Shown here: positions 1 to 6,945 of the stretch, one piece after another
How positions within the stretch are numbered: position 1 is the stretch's first letter
Layout of the letters: each line of letters opens with the position of its first letter
Source: Leptolinea sp.
GTDB lineage: Bacteria; Chloroflexota; Anaerolineae; Anaerolineales; Anaerolineaceae
Length of the DNA: 9,147 bases
NCBI GenBank assembly: GCA_022837205.1
Contig: JALHEL010000046.1
Location: 1 to 9,147 of the forward strand
Reading direction: 5' to 3'
The notes under the pieces: model-generated
The model's input: the letters and a program-made list of their open reading frames with translations, nothing else
Databases searched by the model: none
Told to the model about the DNA's origin: nothing
Made by a program: the position numbers and the translations under genes

Positions 1-1608
1 AACCCGTAGATCCTTACGAATATCATCTGTGATGATCCCTTTTCTGCGTTTTGCCCGTTGCACACTTTCGTTTGGTATCGGCTGTCCGCCACCTCCCACA
101 CAACCGCCTGGGCAAGCCATGACTTCCACAATATCGAATTCCAATTCTTTCGAGTCGATGGCGTTGATGACTTTTTGAACATTTGCCATCCCGCTGACGA
201 TTCCTAATTTAACAATCGTACCATCAGGCAAAGTAACCGATGATCGCATTAATCCGGGGAATCCTTCGACCGGCTCCGTCTCCAAATCACTTGTTCTTTC
301 ACCTGTTAAGAGATAGCGAACTTCCCGGACCACAGCGGTTGCGACACCGCCGGTCATACCGTAAATGACCGCGGCACCGGTTGAAAAACCGTAAGGGATG
401 TCAAAAGATTCTTCAGACAGCTCATTGAAAACGATTCCGGCTGCCTTAATCATTTTTGCCAGTTCCGAAGTAGTAATAACGGCATCAACATCCGGATGAC
501 CATTCCGACTTAATTCGGGGCGGCGGGCTTCAAATTTCTTCGCAACGCAAGGCATCACTGAGACAACGAATAACTTTTCCCGGTCCATCTTTTTTTCTTC
601 CACATAATGATGAACCAACATGGAACCTTCAATGGCTTGTGGGCTTCTGCATGTTGAAAGATTTTTAATCTTTTCGGGATATAATGTCTCGCAAGCTTTA
701 ATCCAAGCCGGACAACAAGAAGTAAAGTGGGGTAAATTCTCTTTATTCTGTAACCGTTTAATAAACTCAGTGGTCTCTTCCCATGTGGTAACGTCGGCCG
801 CGTAACAGGTGTCAAAAACTTCGTTAAAACCGAGTTTTCGAATTGCGGCGACCATTTTACCTGTTTCTATAGCTCCCGGCGGGTAATCAAATTCTTCACC
901 GATTGCGACGCGTACCGCGGGAGCCACGCTGATAACGACATGCATCTCGGGATCGCGCAAAGCATCCCAAATCAAATCCACCTGAGAGGGGGTTGTCAAA
1001 GCGCCGGTTGGGCAAACCGCGACACATTGACCGCAATTTATACATTCCGTTTCCCCTAATCCCCGATCAAATGCGCTCATCACGCGTGTTCTTGCACCGC
1101 GATTCGCAAAATCGATCGCTCCGATTCCCTGGATTTCGGCACATGTTCGAACACAATCCCCGCAAAGAATGCATTTATTTTCGTTGCGAGCTACACTGAT
1201 ACTGCTTTTATCAATCGGCCGATTTTTTTCTGCGGTCGGAAAACGAATTTCATCAATACCGAATCGATTACTTAATTCCTGAAGTTTACACTTTCCGCTT
1301 TTCGGACACGTGGTGCAATTGCGGTCGTGATTTGCGAGGAGTAGCTCAAGCATCATCTTTCGAATGCGCATCAAGCGAGATGTATTTGTTTTAATTACCA
1401 TGCCATTCGCAGGCGGCGTTGAACAGGAACTGATCACCTGACCTTTGTCTGTTTCCACGACACAAAGACGACAAGCGCCATAAATACTTAATTCGGAGTG
1501 ATAGCAAAATGTGGGAAGATCAATTCCGGTCTTTCGAATCATCTCGAGTAAGTTTCTTTCGCCATTAATTTCAACTTTTTGGTTGTCGATTGTTACAAAA
1601 CCCTTCAT
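1..1608 (-). CDS. hydA: [FeFe]-hydrogenase catalytic subunit HydA, 3' end cut by window edge
   Basis: Catalytic subunit of a cytoplasmic bifurcating hydrogenase (2H+ + 2e- to H2). The frame is open for 536 codons to the window edge. In order it shows: a plant-type [2Fe-2S] domain (C35, C46, C49, C62); a His-Cys3 [4Fe-4S] site (H94, C98, C101, C107); two [4Fe-4S] motifs (C146/149/152/156 and C189/192/195/199); and the H-domain. All three H-cluster signatures are intact: TSCCPAW (296-302), MPCVAKK (352-358) and MACPGGCVGGGGQP (497-510), giving ligands C299, C354, C499 and C503. C298, E278 and E281 fit the known proton path. The end of the H-domain (about 40-50 residues by comparison with HndD-type proteins, more if a Thermotoga-like tail exists) lies outside. 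The start at 1608 is two bases past the hydB stop, and its GAGGT ribosome site overlaps that stop, so translation is probably coupled. Confidence 0.95.
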   Translation of the reverse strand, partial: MKGFVTIDNQKVEINGERNLLEMIRKTGIDLPTFCYHSELSIYGACRLCVVETDKGQVISSCSTPPANGMVIKTNTSRLMRIRKMMLELLLANHDRNCTTCPKSGKCKLQELSNRFGIDEIRFPTAEKNRPIDKSSISVARNENKCILCGDCVRTCAEIQGIGAIDFANRGARTRVMSAFDRGLGETECINCGQCVAVCPTGALTTPSQVDLIWDALRDPEMHVVISVAPAVRVAIGEEFDYPPGAIETGKMVAAIRKLGFNEVFDTCYAADVTTWEETTEFIKRLQNKENLPHFTSCCPAWIKACETLYPEKIKNLSTCRSPQAIEGSMLVHHYVEEKKMDREKLFVVSVMPCVAKKFEARRPELSRNGHPDVDAVITTSELAKMIKAAGIVFNELSEESFDIPYGFSTGAAVIYGMTGGVATAVVREVRYLLTGERTSDLETEPVEGFPGLMRSSVTLPDGTIVKLGIVSGMANVQKVINAIDSKELEFDIVEVMACPGGCVGGGGQPIPNESVQRAKRRKGIITDDIRKDLRV

Positions 1609-1610
1609 TT

Positions 1611-3497
1611 TTACCTCACTTCGATAGCGCCAAACCGGCAAGTATCTTTGCAGGTACCACAACGAATACAGATAGCGGAATCGATTGTGAACGGACTTTT
1701 GATCGTTCCGGAAATCGCATTCACCGGACATTTTTTGGCACAGGCGCCACATCCTTTGCAAAGATCGGGATTAATTTGGTATTTCTTAAAAGCATTGCAA
1801 ACACCGGCGGGACACTGATGATCAACAATGTGAGCCAAATATTCGCTGCGAAAATAACGTAAAGTACTGAGAATCGGATTTGCAGCCGTTTTTCCCAAAG
1901 CGCATAAAGATGCATCTTGAATCACATGAGCGATTTCCTCAAGTAATTTCAAATCTTCGAGAGTCGCCTGGTCGTTTACGATCTTTTCCATAATATAAAG
2001 CATTTGCTTGGTGCCTTCTCGGCAGGCGACGCATTTTCCGCAAGATTCGGCTTGAATAAATGTCATAAAAAACTTAGCGACTTCTACAATGCAGTTGTCT
2101 TCATCCATTACGACAATTCCGCCCGAACCGATCATCGCTCCCGCTTTTTGGAGGGAGTCATAATCCAACGGATTATCCAGCATCGAATCCGGTAAGCATC
2201 CTCCGGAAGGTCCGCCGATTTGAACCGCTTTAAACTTCTTTCCGTTGGGGATACCGCCGCCGATATCGAATACCAATTGACGAAGAGTCGTTCCCATGGG
2301 AATTTCGACCAAGCCGGTATTTCTGACCTTTCCGGTCAGAGCGAAGGTTTTTGTACCGGGACTTTTTTCTGTCCCATAGGATCTGAACCATTCGGGACCG
2401 TTTAAAATAATCCTGGGAAGATTGGCGAGTGTCTCGACATTATTGATAACGGTCGGTTTTCCATAAAGTCCCGACACAGCGGGGAATGGTGGTCGAGGAC
2501 GAGGAATTCCCCGTTTCCCTTCTACGGATGCCAAAAGGGCGGTCTCTTCTCCGCATACAAATGCCCCCGCACCTTCCCGAATCGATAATTTAAAATTGAA
2601 ACCGCTGCCGAGGATATTCTTCCCTAACAGTCCGTTTTCTTCCGCTTCACGGATCGCAATTTTTAATCTTTCAATTGCCAGAGGATATTCTGCACGAACG
2701 TAAAAAACCCCTTCATCGGCGCCGATGGCATATCCGGCAATCATCATCCCTTCGACTACTCTGTGGGGATCACCTTCCAAAACCGATCGGTTCATAAACG
2801 CACCGGGGTCTCCTTCATCACCGTTGCAGACAATATATTTTTTATCCGCTTTTTGGACGCGGGCAAAATTCCATTTGGTTCCGGTCGGAAATCCTCCGCC
2901 TCCGCGGCCGCGCAGACCGGAAGCGGAAACAATATTGTTTACCTGTTCGGGAGTCATTTCAGTCAAAACTTTCGAAATAGCAAAATATCCCTGATCTGCA
3001 ATATATTCTTTAATGGATTCCGGATTGATTTTCCCACAATGAAGAAGGATATTCGATGTTTGGTTTTTATAGAAAGGTGACTCTTCCGCATTGGGATAAG
3101 CTTCATTGGTTATCGGATCGTGGTAGACCAGTCTTTCAATAATTTTTCCGTCAAGAGCGGCTTCGTATATTTCCGTTACATCTTCCGGTTGGACATGAGT
3201 GTATAAAACATTTAATGGATCGATATGAACCAGAGGGCCTTTTGAACAGAAACCGCGGCATCCTGTTCGAACAATTGTCTTCCCTTCGGATACCGACTCT
3301 TCGGTAAGCATATGAATATCGACAAAATCCTTATTGTCTTTAGCGGTTTCCAAAAATTTCTCATATACAAATTTCGATCCGTTTGCAATACATCCCGTAC
3401 CGGCGCAGACAGAAATTCTGAGAGTTTGTTTTGATAAAGCATGATTGTAAAGTTTGCTTTTTTCAACTAATTCAACCATTGAACAGATAGACGTCAT
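1611..3497 (-). CDS. hydB: Bifurcating hydrogenase subunit HydB (NuoF-like, FMN/NAD(H)-binding)
   Basis: NADH-oxidising flavoprotein subunit of HydABC; in characterised relatives its FMN is the proposed bifurcation site. It has 628 residues, close to T. maritima HydB from memory. Domains in order: N-terminal thioredoxin-like [2Fe-2S] domain (C31, C36, C80, C84); NuoF core with the glycine-rich FMN/NAD motif GRGGGGFPTG (197-206), the acidic stretch NGDEGDPGAF (225-234) and GAGAFVCGEETAL (309-321); [4Fe-4S] ligands in ESCGKCVACREG (C486, C489, C492) plus C532; a linker with H560, C562 and C567; and two C-terminal ferredoxin motifs (C580/583/586/590 and C610/613/616/620). The C-terminal ferredoxin domain separates this from ordinary complex I NuoF. 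The start at 3497 overlaps the hydC stop (ATGA) and has a strong GGAGG about five bases upstream, which favours it over the Met at residue 7. Confidence 0.96.
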   Translation of the reverse strand: MTSICSMVELVEKSKLYNHALSKQTLRISVCAGTGCIANGSKFVYEKFLETAKDNKDFVDIHMLTEESVSEGKTIVRTGCRGFCSKGPLVHIDPLNVLYTHVQPEDVTEIYEAALDGKIIERLVYHDPITNEAYPNAEESPFYKNQTSNILLHCGKINPESIKEYIADQGYFAISKVLTEMTPEQVNNIVSASGLRGRGGGGFPTGTKWNFARVQKADKKYIVCNGDEGDPGAFMNRSVLEGDPHRVVEGMMIAGYAIGADEGVFYVRAEYPLAIERLKIAIREAEENGLLGKNILGSGFNFKLSIREGAGAFVCGEETALLASVEGKRGIPRPRPPFPAVSGLYGKPTVINNVETLANLPRIILNGPEWFRSYGTEKSPGTKTFALTGKVRNTGLVEIPMGTTLRQLVFDIGGGIPNGKKFKAVQIGGPSGGCLPDSMLDNPLDYDSLQKAGAMIGSGGIVVMDEDNCIVEVAKFFMTFIQAESCGKCVACREGTKQMLYIMEKIVNDQATLEDLKLLEEIAHVIQDASLCALGKTAANPILSTLRYFRSEYLAHIVDHQCPAGVCNAFKKYQINPDLCKGCGACAKKCPVNAISGTIKSPFTIDSAICIRCGTCKDTCRFGAIEVR

Positions 3498-4000
3498 TGT
3501 TCCTCCGCTGATTCTGTTTCCTGTTTTGCAAGTGTTTCAATGACGCCTGCAGCCGCCTCAGGGTCCATCTGAGCATATACCTTGTCATTGATTACCATGA
3601 CGGGTGCGATTCCGCACGCGCCCAGGCATGATACCGTTTCGAGCGTAAACAGACCATCGACGGTCGTTCTTTTCCCGGGAATGAATTTCATCTTTTTTTC
3701 TACCGCATCATATATTTTTCTTGAATTTTTCACATGGCAAGCTGTTCCGTCACAAATTTTTACGATATATTTGCCTTTGGGATCGAGTGAAAATTGAGCG
3801 TAGAAAGTCGCGATGCCGTAAATGGTCTGAGGAGTGACTTTCAGGCATTTTGACAATTCATTTAAAGCACTTTCAGGAAGGTAATGATAATGTTCCTGAA
3901 TTTCCTGCAGCATTCCAATTACTTCCGAACGGTTGTAATTGTGGCGCAAGGCTACTTCCTGGGTAAAGCTTATTATTTTATCTTTACTCAATTCATCCAT
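3494..4000 (-). CDS. hydC: Bifurcating hydrogenase subunit HydC (NuoE-like [2Fe-2S] protein)
   Basis: Small electron-transfer subunit of HydABC, homologous to NuoE of complex I, and first gene of the operon. The 168 residues match the family's usual size of about 160-170. An N-terminal helical region (about 1-65, including the family motif TIYGIATFYAQF at 59-70) is followed by a thioredoxin-like fold with four [2Fe-2S] ligands in the spacing C83-x4-C88 and C125-x3-C129 (ICDGTACH and SCLGACG). The last 12 or so residues are acidic and probably disordered. The ATG at 4000 has GGAG six bases upstream. The gene overlaps hydB by four bases. No HndB-like gene is present, so the complex is trimeric (T. 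maritima type) and not the four-subunit Hnd type. The order C-B-A is as I recall for T. maritima. Confidence 0.95.
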   Translation of the reverse strand: MDELSKDKIISFTQEVALRHNYNRSEVIGMLQEIQEHYHYLPESALNELSKCLKVTPQTIYGIATFYAQFSLDPKGKYIVKICDGTACHVKNSRKIYDAVEKKMKFIPGKRTTVDGLFTLETVSCLGACGIAPVMVINDKVYAQMDPEAAAGVIETLAKQETESAEEQ

Positions 4001-4021
4001 TAGAACTCCATTTTAAATTCC

Positions 4022-4039
4022 TTGTGAATTTGTTAACTA
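4022..4039. promoter_or_regulatory. Probable Rex operator controlling hydCBA
   Basis: The plus strand reads TTGTGAA-TTTG-TTAACTA, two seven-base arms around a four-base spacer. The Rex consensus (TTGTKAA-N4-TTMACAA) is matched at 13 of 14 arm positions; the only miss is the next-to-last base. The site sits at about +3 to +20 relative to the predicted hyd start, a position where a bound repressor would block transcription. Rex releases DNA when NADH/NAD+ is high, and Rex control of fermentative hydrogenases is known in Thermotoga and clostridia. No rex gene is in the window. Confidence 0.75.
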
Positions 4040-4048
4040 GCGTGGTTT

Positions 4049-4077
4049 ATTCTAAATGATAAAACCATATTTGACAA
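4049..4077 (-). promoter_or_regulatory. Sigma70-type promoter of hydCBA
   Basis: Reading on the minus strand, TTGTCA (4077-4072) is followed after exactly 17 bases by TAGAAT (4054-4049). Each box has one mismatch from consensus. Transcription would start near 4042, leaving a leader of about 42 bases before the hydC ATG at 4000. The Rex-like site lies immediately downstream in that leader. Confidence 0.75.
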
Positions 4078-4160
4078 GGTGTAAAAATATCTTAATGTGA
4101 TTTCGGGTAACCGTTACAGATTCTTAAAGTTCAAAAAAATATATATTATTTCTTTCGCCT

Positions 4161-4187
4161 TTGGAATTATTTTAAAAATGGTAAAAT
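4161..4187 (+). promoter_or_regulatory. Candidate distal promoter for atpAGDC
   Basis: TTGGAA (4161-4166) and TAAAAT (4182-4187) are separated by 15 bases, shorter than the ideal 17. If used, transcription would start near 4194, and the transcript would begin with the small GATTC/GAATC hairpin at 4199-4212. The leader to atpA would be about 155 bases. In AT-rich sequence such matches arise by chance, so this is a weak call. Confidence 0.3.
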
Positions 4188-4266
4188 AAGCTCGTTCAGA
4201 TTCTCACGAATCAGCTTTGACGTAATACATTTTCGGTGCGATGGATTCAACGTTGATCAGAAACTC

Positions 4267-4272
4267 TATAAT
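4267..4272 (+). promoter_or_regulatory. Candidate -10 box of a proximal atp promoter
   Basis: A perfect TATAAT lies 79 bases before the atpA ATG. The sequence at the expected -35 position (4244-4249, GATTCA) is poor, so this would be an activated or weak promoter if real. A start near 4279 would give a leader of about 70 bases. Confidence 0.4.
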
Positions 4273-4287
4273 ATATGAGGTAAGGAA

Positions 4288-4311
4288 ATGCATTTGAAAA
4301 TGGAAATATGA
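4288..4311 (+). CDS. Possible leader peptide (7 codons) before atpA
   Basis: ATG at 4288 follows the purine-rich GAGGTAAGGAA and encodes MHLKMEI before a TGA. That stop overlaps (ATGA at 4308-4311) the ATG of a second tiny frame of 25 codons (4308-4385, very basic), which runs into the start of atpA. A chain of short translated frames could tune atpA translation. It could equally be chance in an AT-rich leader. If transcription starts at the proximal TATAAT, part of the ribosome site would be lost. Confidence 0.2.
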   Translation: MHLKMEI

Positions 4312-4350
4312 GAAAGAAAATAAACCATCGAAATGTAATTCTGAGGATTT

Positions 4351-6015
4351 ATGACAGAAGAAACTATCCGAAATATAACCGCTGATCTTTTTGAAAAAAT
4401 CGATGACTTTCAACCCAATTATGAGGTGGAAGATATCGGAATCGTTATGGAAGTCGGTGAGGGAATCGCACGCGTAAGCGGTTTGCCCACAATCGGCAGT
4501 CAGGAACTCGTTGAATTTGAAAACGGAGCCAGAGGAATTGCATTCAGTCTTGAAAAAGATACAATCGGAGTGATTGTTTTAGGCAATTACTTTACCATCA
4601 AAGAGGGTTCCATTGTAAAAAAGACAGGTCGTATCGCTTCGATTCCGGTTGGGGAGGGGTTGTTGGGGCGGGTTATTAATCCGCTTGGCGAGCCGATTGA
4701 CGGAAAAGGTCCGATTCGATTCGACGGATATCGTGCGATTGAACGGATTGCGCCGGGAATTCATGAGAGATCCGATGTAAATACGCCTTTGCAAACCGGT
4801 ATCAAAGCAATTGATTCCATGATTCCCATTGGCCGGGGTCAGCGAGAATTGATTATCGGGGATCGTCAAACCGGAAAAACAGCCATCGCAATCGATACGA
4901 TTATCAATCAACGGGATAAGAGTGTTTATTGTATTTATGTGGCAATCGGTCAGAAGAAATCGACGGTAGCTCAAATCATCGCAAAACTCGAAGAAACAGA
5001 TGCGATGAAGCATACGATTATTATTGTCGCCGGCGCCGATGACAACGCTTCGATGCAATATATTGCCCCTTATGCCGGATGTGCAATCAGTGAAGATTTT
5101 ATGGAAAAGGGAAAGGATGCGTTGGTCATTTACGATGACTTGACCAAACATGCCTGGGCATACCGCCAAATTTCGCTGTTATTAAGGCGTCCGCCCGGCC
5201 GAGAAGCTTACCCGGGAGATCTTTTTTATCTTCATTCCAGATTATTGGAGCGTTCCGCAAAGTTGGATGAAAAATATGTGATCGTTCCGAAATCATTTGC
5301 CGGTGAACGGGCTGATCTGTCTGATTCTGTCGATCATGTATTATTTTCCGGTCCTCTTGCTTATAAGGATGCCCAAACAGCTTTATCACAAAAAGCAGAT
5401 AAAGAGAATTATTCCGTTGCTCGATTAGCCGGATCGGGCGGAAGTTCAACCGCTTTGCCCATTATTGAAACGTTGTTGGGAGACGTTTCGGCTTATGTTC
5501 CGACCAATGTGATTTCTATTACCGACGGACAAATTTATCTTGAATCGGGATTATTTAATGCGGGTATTCGTCCCGCTATTAATGTGGGGATATCTGTTTC
5601 CCGTGTAGGCGGTGCGGCACAATCCGATGCGATGAAAAAGGTTTCCGGCGGTTTGAGGTTGGATATGGCGGCCTATCATGAAATAGCCTCCTTCGCTCAA
5701 TTCGGTTCCGATTTGGACAAATCAACGAGAAAACAATTGGAACGGGGAGAAATATTACAGGAATTACTCAAACAACCGCAATATTCTCCTTATTCCGTCA
5801 GTGATGAATTTCTTATTATTTATGCCGGAACACACGGATATATTGACGGGGTGCCTTTAAATCGAGTTGCCGAGTGGGAAGAAGAGTTTTTAAAATTTAT
5901 GAGCGCATCTTTTCCTTCAATCGGCAAAAATATCGAACAAACAGGTGATCTGACTCCTGAAATCGAATCCGATCTTCAAAAAGCAATCGAGAAGTTTAAG
6001 CTGGTGTGGAAATAA
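4351..6015 (+). CDS. atpA: F1F0 ATP synthase subunit alpha, with extended loop
   Basis: Non-catalytic nucleotide-binding subunit of F1, on the cytoplasmic face of the membrane. Seen: N-terminal helix (1-20, the usual delta-binding segment), beta-barrel domain to about 95, Walker A GDRQTGKT (170-177), Walker B region ALVIYDD (257-263), LLLRRPPGREAYPGD (276-290), and SVSRVGGAAQ (415-424), whose R418 is the arginine finger that reaches the catalytic site. At 554 residues it is about 50 longer than Bacillus alpha (about 502). The excess maps to one place: between the LHSRLLERSAK segment and STALPIIE there are about 60 residues (305-364), where Bacillus has about 10 and E. coli about 20. The start at 4351 has GAGGA just upstream. 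It is the first atp gene here; no delta gene precedes it. The atpG start lies three bases past its stop. Confidence 0.97.
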   Translation: MTEETIRNITADLFEKIDDFQPNYEVEDIGIVMEVGEGIARVSGLPTIGSQELVEFENGARGIAFSLEKDTIGVIVLGNYFTIKEGSIVKKTGRIASIPVGEGLLGRVINPLGEPIDGKGPIRFDGYRAIERIAPGIHERSDVNTPLQTGIKAIDSMIPIGRGQRELIIGDRQTGKTAIAIDTIINQRDKSVYCIYVAIGQKKSTVAQIIAKLEETDAMKHTIIIVAGADDNASMQYIAPYAGCAISEDFMEKGKDALVIYDDLTKHAWAYRQISLLLRRPPGREAYPGDLFYLHSRLLERSAKLDEKYVIVPKSFAGERADLSDSVDHVLFSGPLAYKDAQTALSQKADKENYSVARLAGSGGSSTALPIIETLLGDVSAYVPTNVISITDGQIYLESGLFNAGIRPAINVGISVSRVGGAAQSDAMKKVSGGLRLDMAAYHEIASFAQFGSDLDKSTRKQLERGEILQELLKQPQYSPYSVSDEFLIIYAGTHGYIDGVPLNRVAEWEEEFLKFMSASFPSIGKNIEQTGDLTPEIESDLQKAIEKFKLVWK

Positions 6016-6018
6016 AAA

Positions 6019-6906
6019 ATGGCATCAAACCGTGAAATGCAGAATCGGATTCGAACCGTTGAATCCATCGGCCAATTAACGCGTGCTTTACAGGCTGTCA
6101 GTGCAAGTCAGGTTCGTGTAGTTAGAGTATTGTCCGAAAACACTTTACCTTATACAACTCTATCTTGGCAGGTATTGACCGATCTGTACCATGAACAGGA
6201 ATTTTATAATCAGATTCGCGCTTTTCAATTACCCGATGTTTCGAAAGATGTTTTGATTGTCTTTATCAGCGCCGATCGGGGGTTGGCGGGAAGTTATCCG
6301 GTTAACATATTTCGAGAGGTGAATCATCTGGAAAGAAAAATTCAAACCAAGACGAAATATATTACGATCGGGAAAAAAGGCAGAGATATGCTGCAAAGGC
6401 GAAGAAAAAATATCATTGCCGATTTCAGCGAATTGTCGACCGCGACCAGCTTTCATGATTTAAAAACCGTATCCGAAATAGTTATCGACGAGTTCAATCA
6501 GGAAAGAGTCGGGCAAGTATACCTTGTTTATACCGAGTATGAAAGCATATCTCGTTTTACACCGACAACCAAAAGATTACTTCCGTTCGTCGACCCGTTT
6601 TTAGGACAATTGGATGAAAAAGAGGAGAAACACATTCGAAAAGGGGGATGTATCTTTGAAGGAGATCCTCAAGTAATTTTGAAGTCGCTTATAACCCGCT
6701 TTATTCGGATGGAATTGTTTCATGCGGTGACATCCTCTAAAGCAAGTGAACATACGATGAGAATGTTAGCCATGAACCAAGCCACTGAGAATTCGGAAGA
6801 ATTGCTTCAATCCTTACAGTTAAAATACAATAAAATCCGGCAAGAGAATATAACGAAGGATATTTTGGATATAATGGGGGGCTCTGCGGTTCATTCTGAT
6901 GAGTAA
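6019..6906 (+). CDS. atpG: ATP synthase subunit gamma (central rotor shaft)
   Basis: Central stalk subunit that turns inside the alpha3beta3 ring. It has 295 residues, normal for the family. Long N-terminal helix (1-55), a Rossmann-like middle domain with ISADRGLAGSYP (83-94, equivalent to the usual SDRGLCGG segment), and a conserved C-terminal helix: AMNQATENSEELL (251-263), then NKIRQENITKDILDIMGG (271-288), where R274 and Q275 match the residues that contact the beta catch loop in E. coli. The N-terminal helix is unusual: the common ITKAMKMVAASK is replaced by LTRALQAVSASQ (20-31), so the position of E. coli gamma Met23 is Leu. The three-base gap after atpA and a weak GTGGA ribosome site at the end of atpA suggest coupled translation. 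Confidence 0.93.
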   Translation: MASNREMQNRIRTVESIGQLTRALQAVSASQVRVVRVLSENTLPYTTLSWQVLTDLYHEQEFYNQIRAFQLPDVSKDVLIVFISADRGLAGSYPVNIFREVNHLERKIQTKTKYITIGKKGRDMLQRRRKNIIADFSELSTATSFHDLKTVSEIVIDEFNQERVGQVYLVYTEYESISRFTPTTKRLLPFVDPFLGQLDEKEEKHIRKGGCIFEGDPQVILKSLITRFIRMELFHAVTSSKASEHTMRMLAMNQATENSEELLQSLQLKYNKIRQENITKDILDIMGGSAVHSDE

Positions 6907-6945
6907 GGTTTATTTTAACGAAGAAATTTTGTTTGGGAGAATTAA

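Larger units (their letters stand above)
4001..4350. other. Divergent control region between hydCBA and atpAGDC
   Basis: A 350-base, AT-rich spacer between two operons that point away from each other. On the minus strand it holds a clear promoter and a Rex-like operator next to hydC. On the plus strand it holds weaker promoter candidates and a purine-rich leader before atpA. Two small symmetric elements are unassigned: GTAAC-C-GTTAC at 4107-4117, about 65 bases upstream of the predicted hyd transcription start, and a small hairpin GATTC-TCAC-GAATC at 4199-4212, early in the atp leader if the 4161-4187 promoter is used. I see no riboswitch fold, tRNA or convincing terminator here. Confidence 0.7.

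Noticed and set aside
1579..1862. Overlapping plus-strand open frames across the hydB/hydA junction
   Set aside because: They are antisense to the cysteine-rich C-terminus of HydB, with no motif, and conflict with well-supported genes.
1..4000. Complex I NuoE-NuoF-NuoG fragment
   Set aside because: The third gene contains all three H-cluster signatures and HydB has an added C-terminal ferredoxin domain, so this is a bifurcating hydrogenase and not respiratory complex I.
4101..4350. Riboswitch or structured leader RNA before atpA
   Set aside because: Only one 5-base hairpin is visible, and I see no conserved riboswitch core. The region is AT-rich and mostly unstructured.
4579..5169. Long open frame on the minus strand (196 codons) opposite atpA
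   Set aside because: It lies wholly inside atpA, which is unmistakable in its own frame. The antisense translation is low in complexity and shows no family motif or ribosome site.
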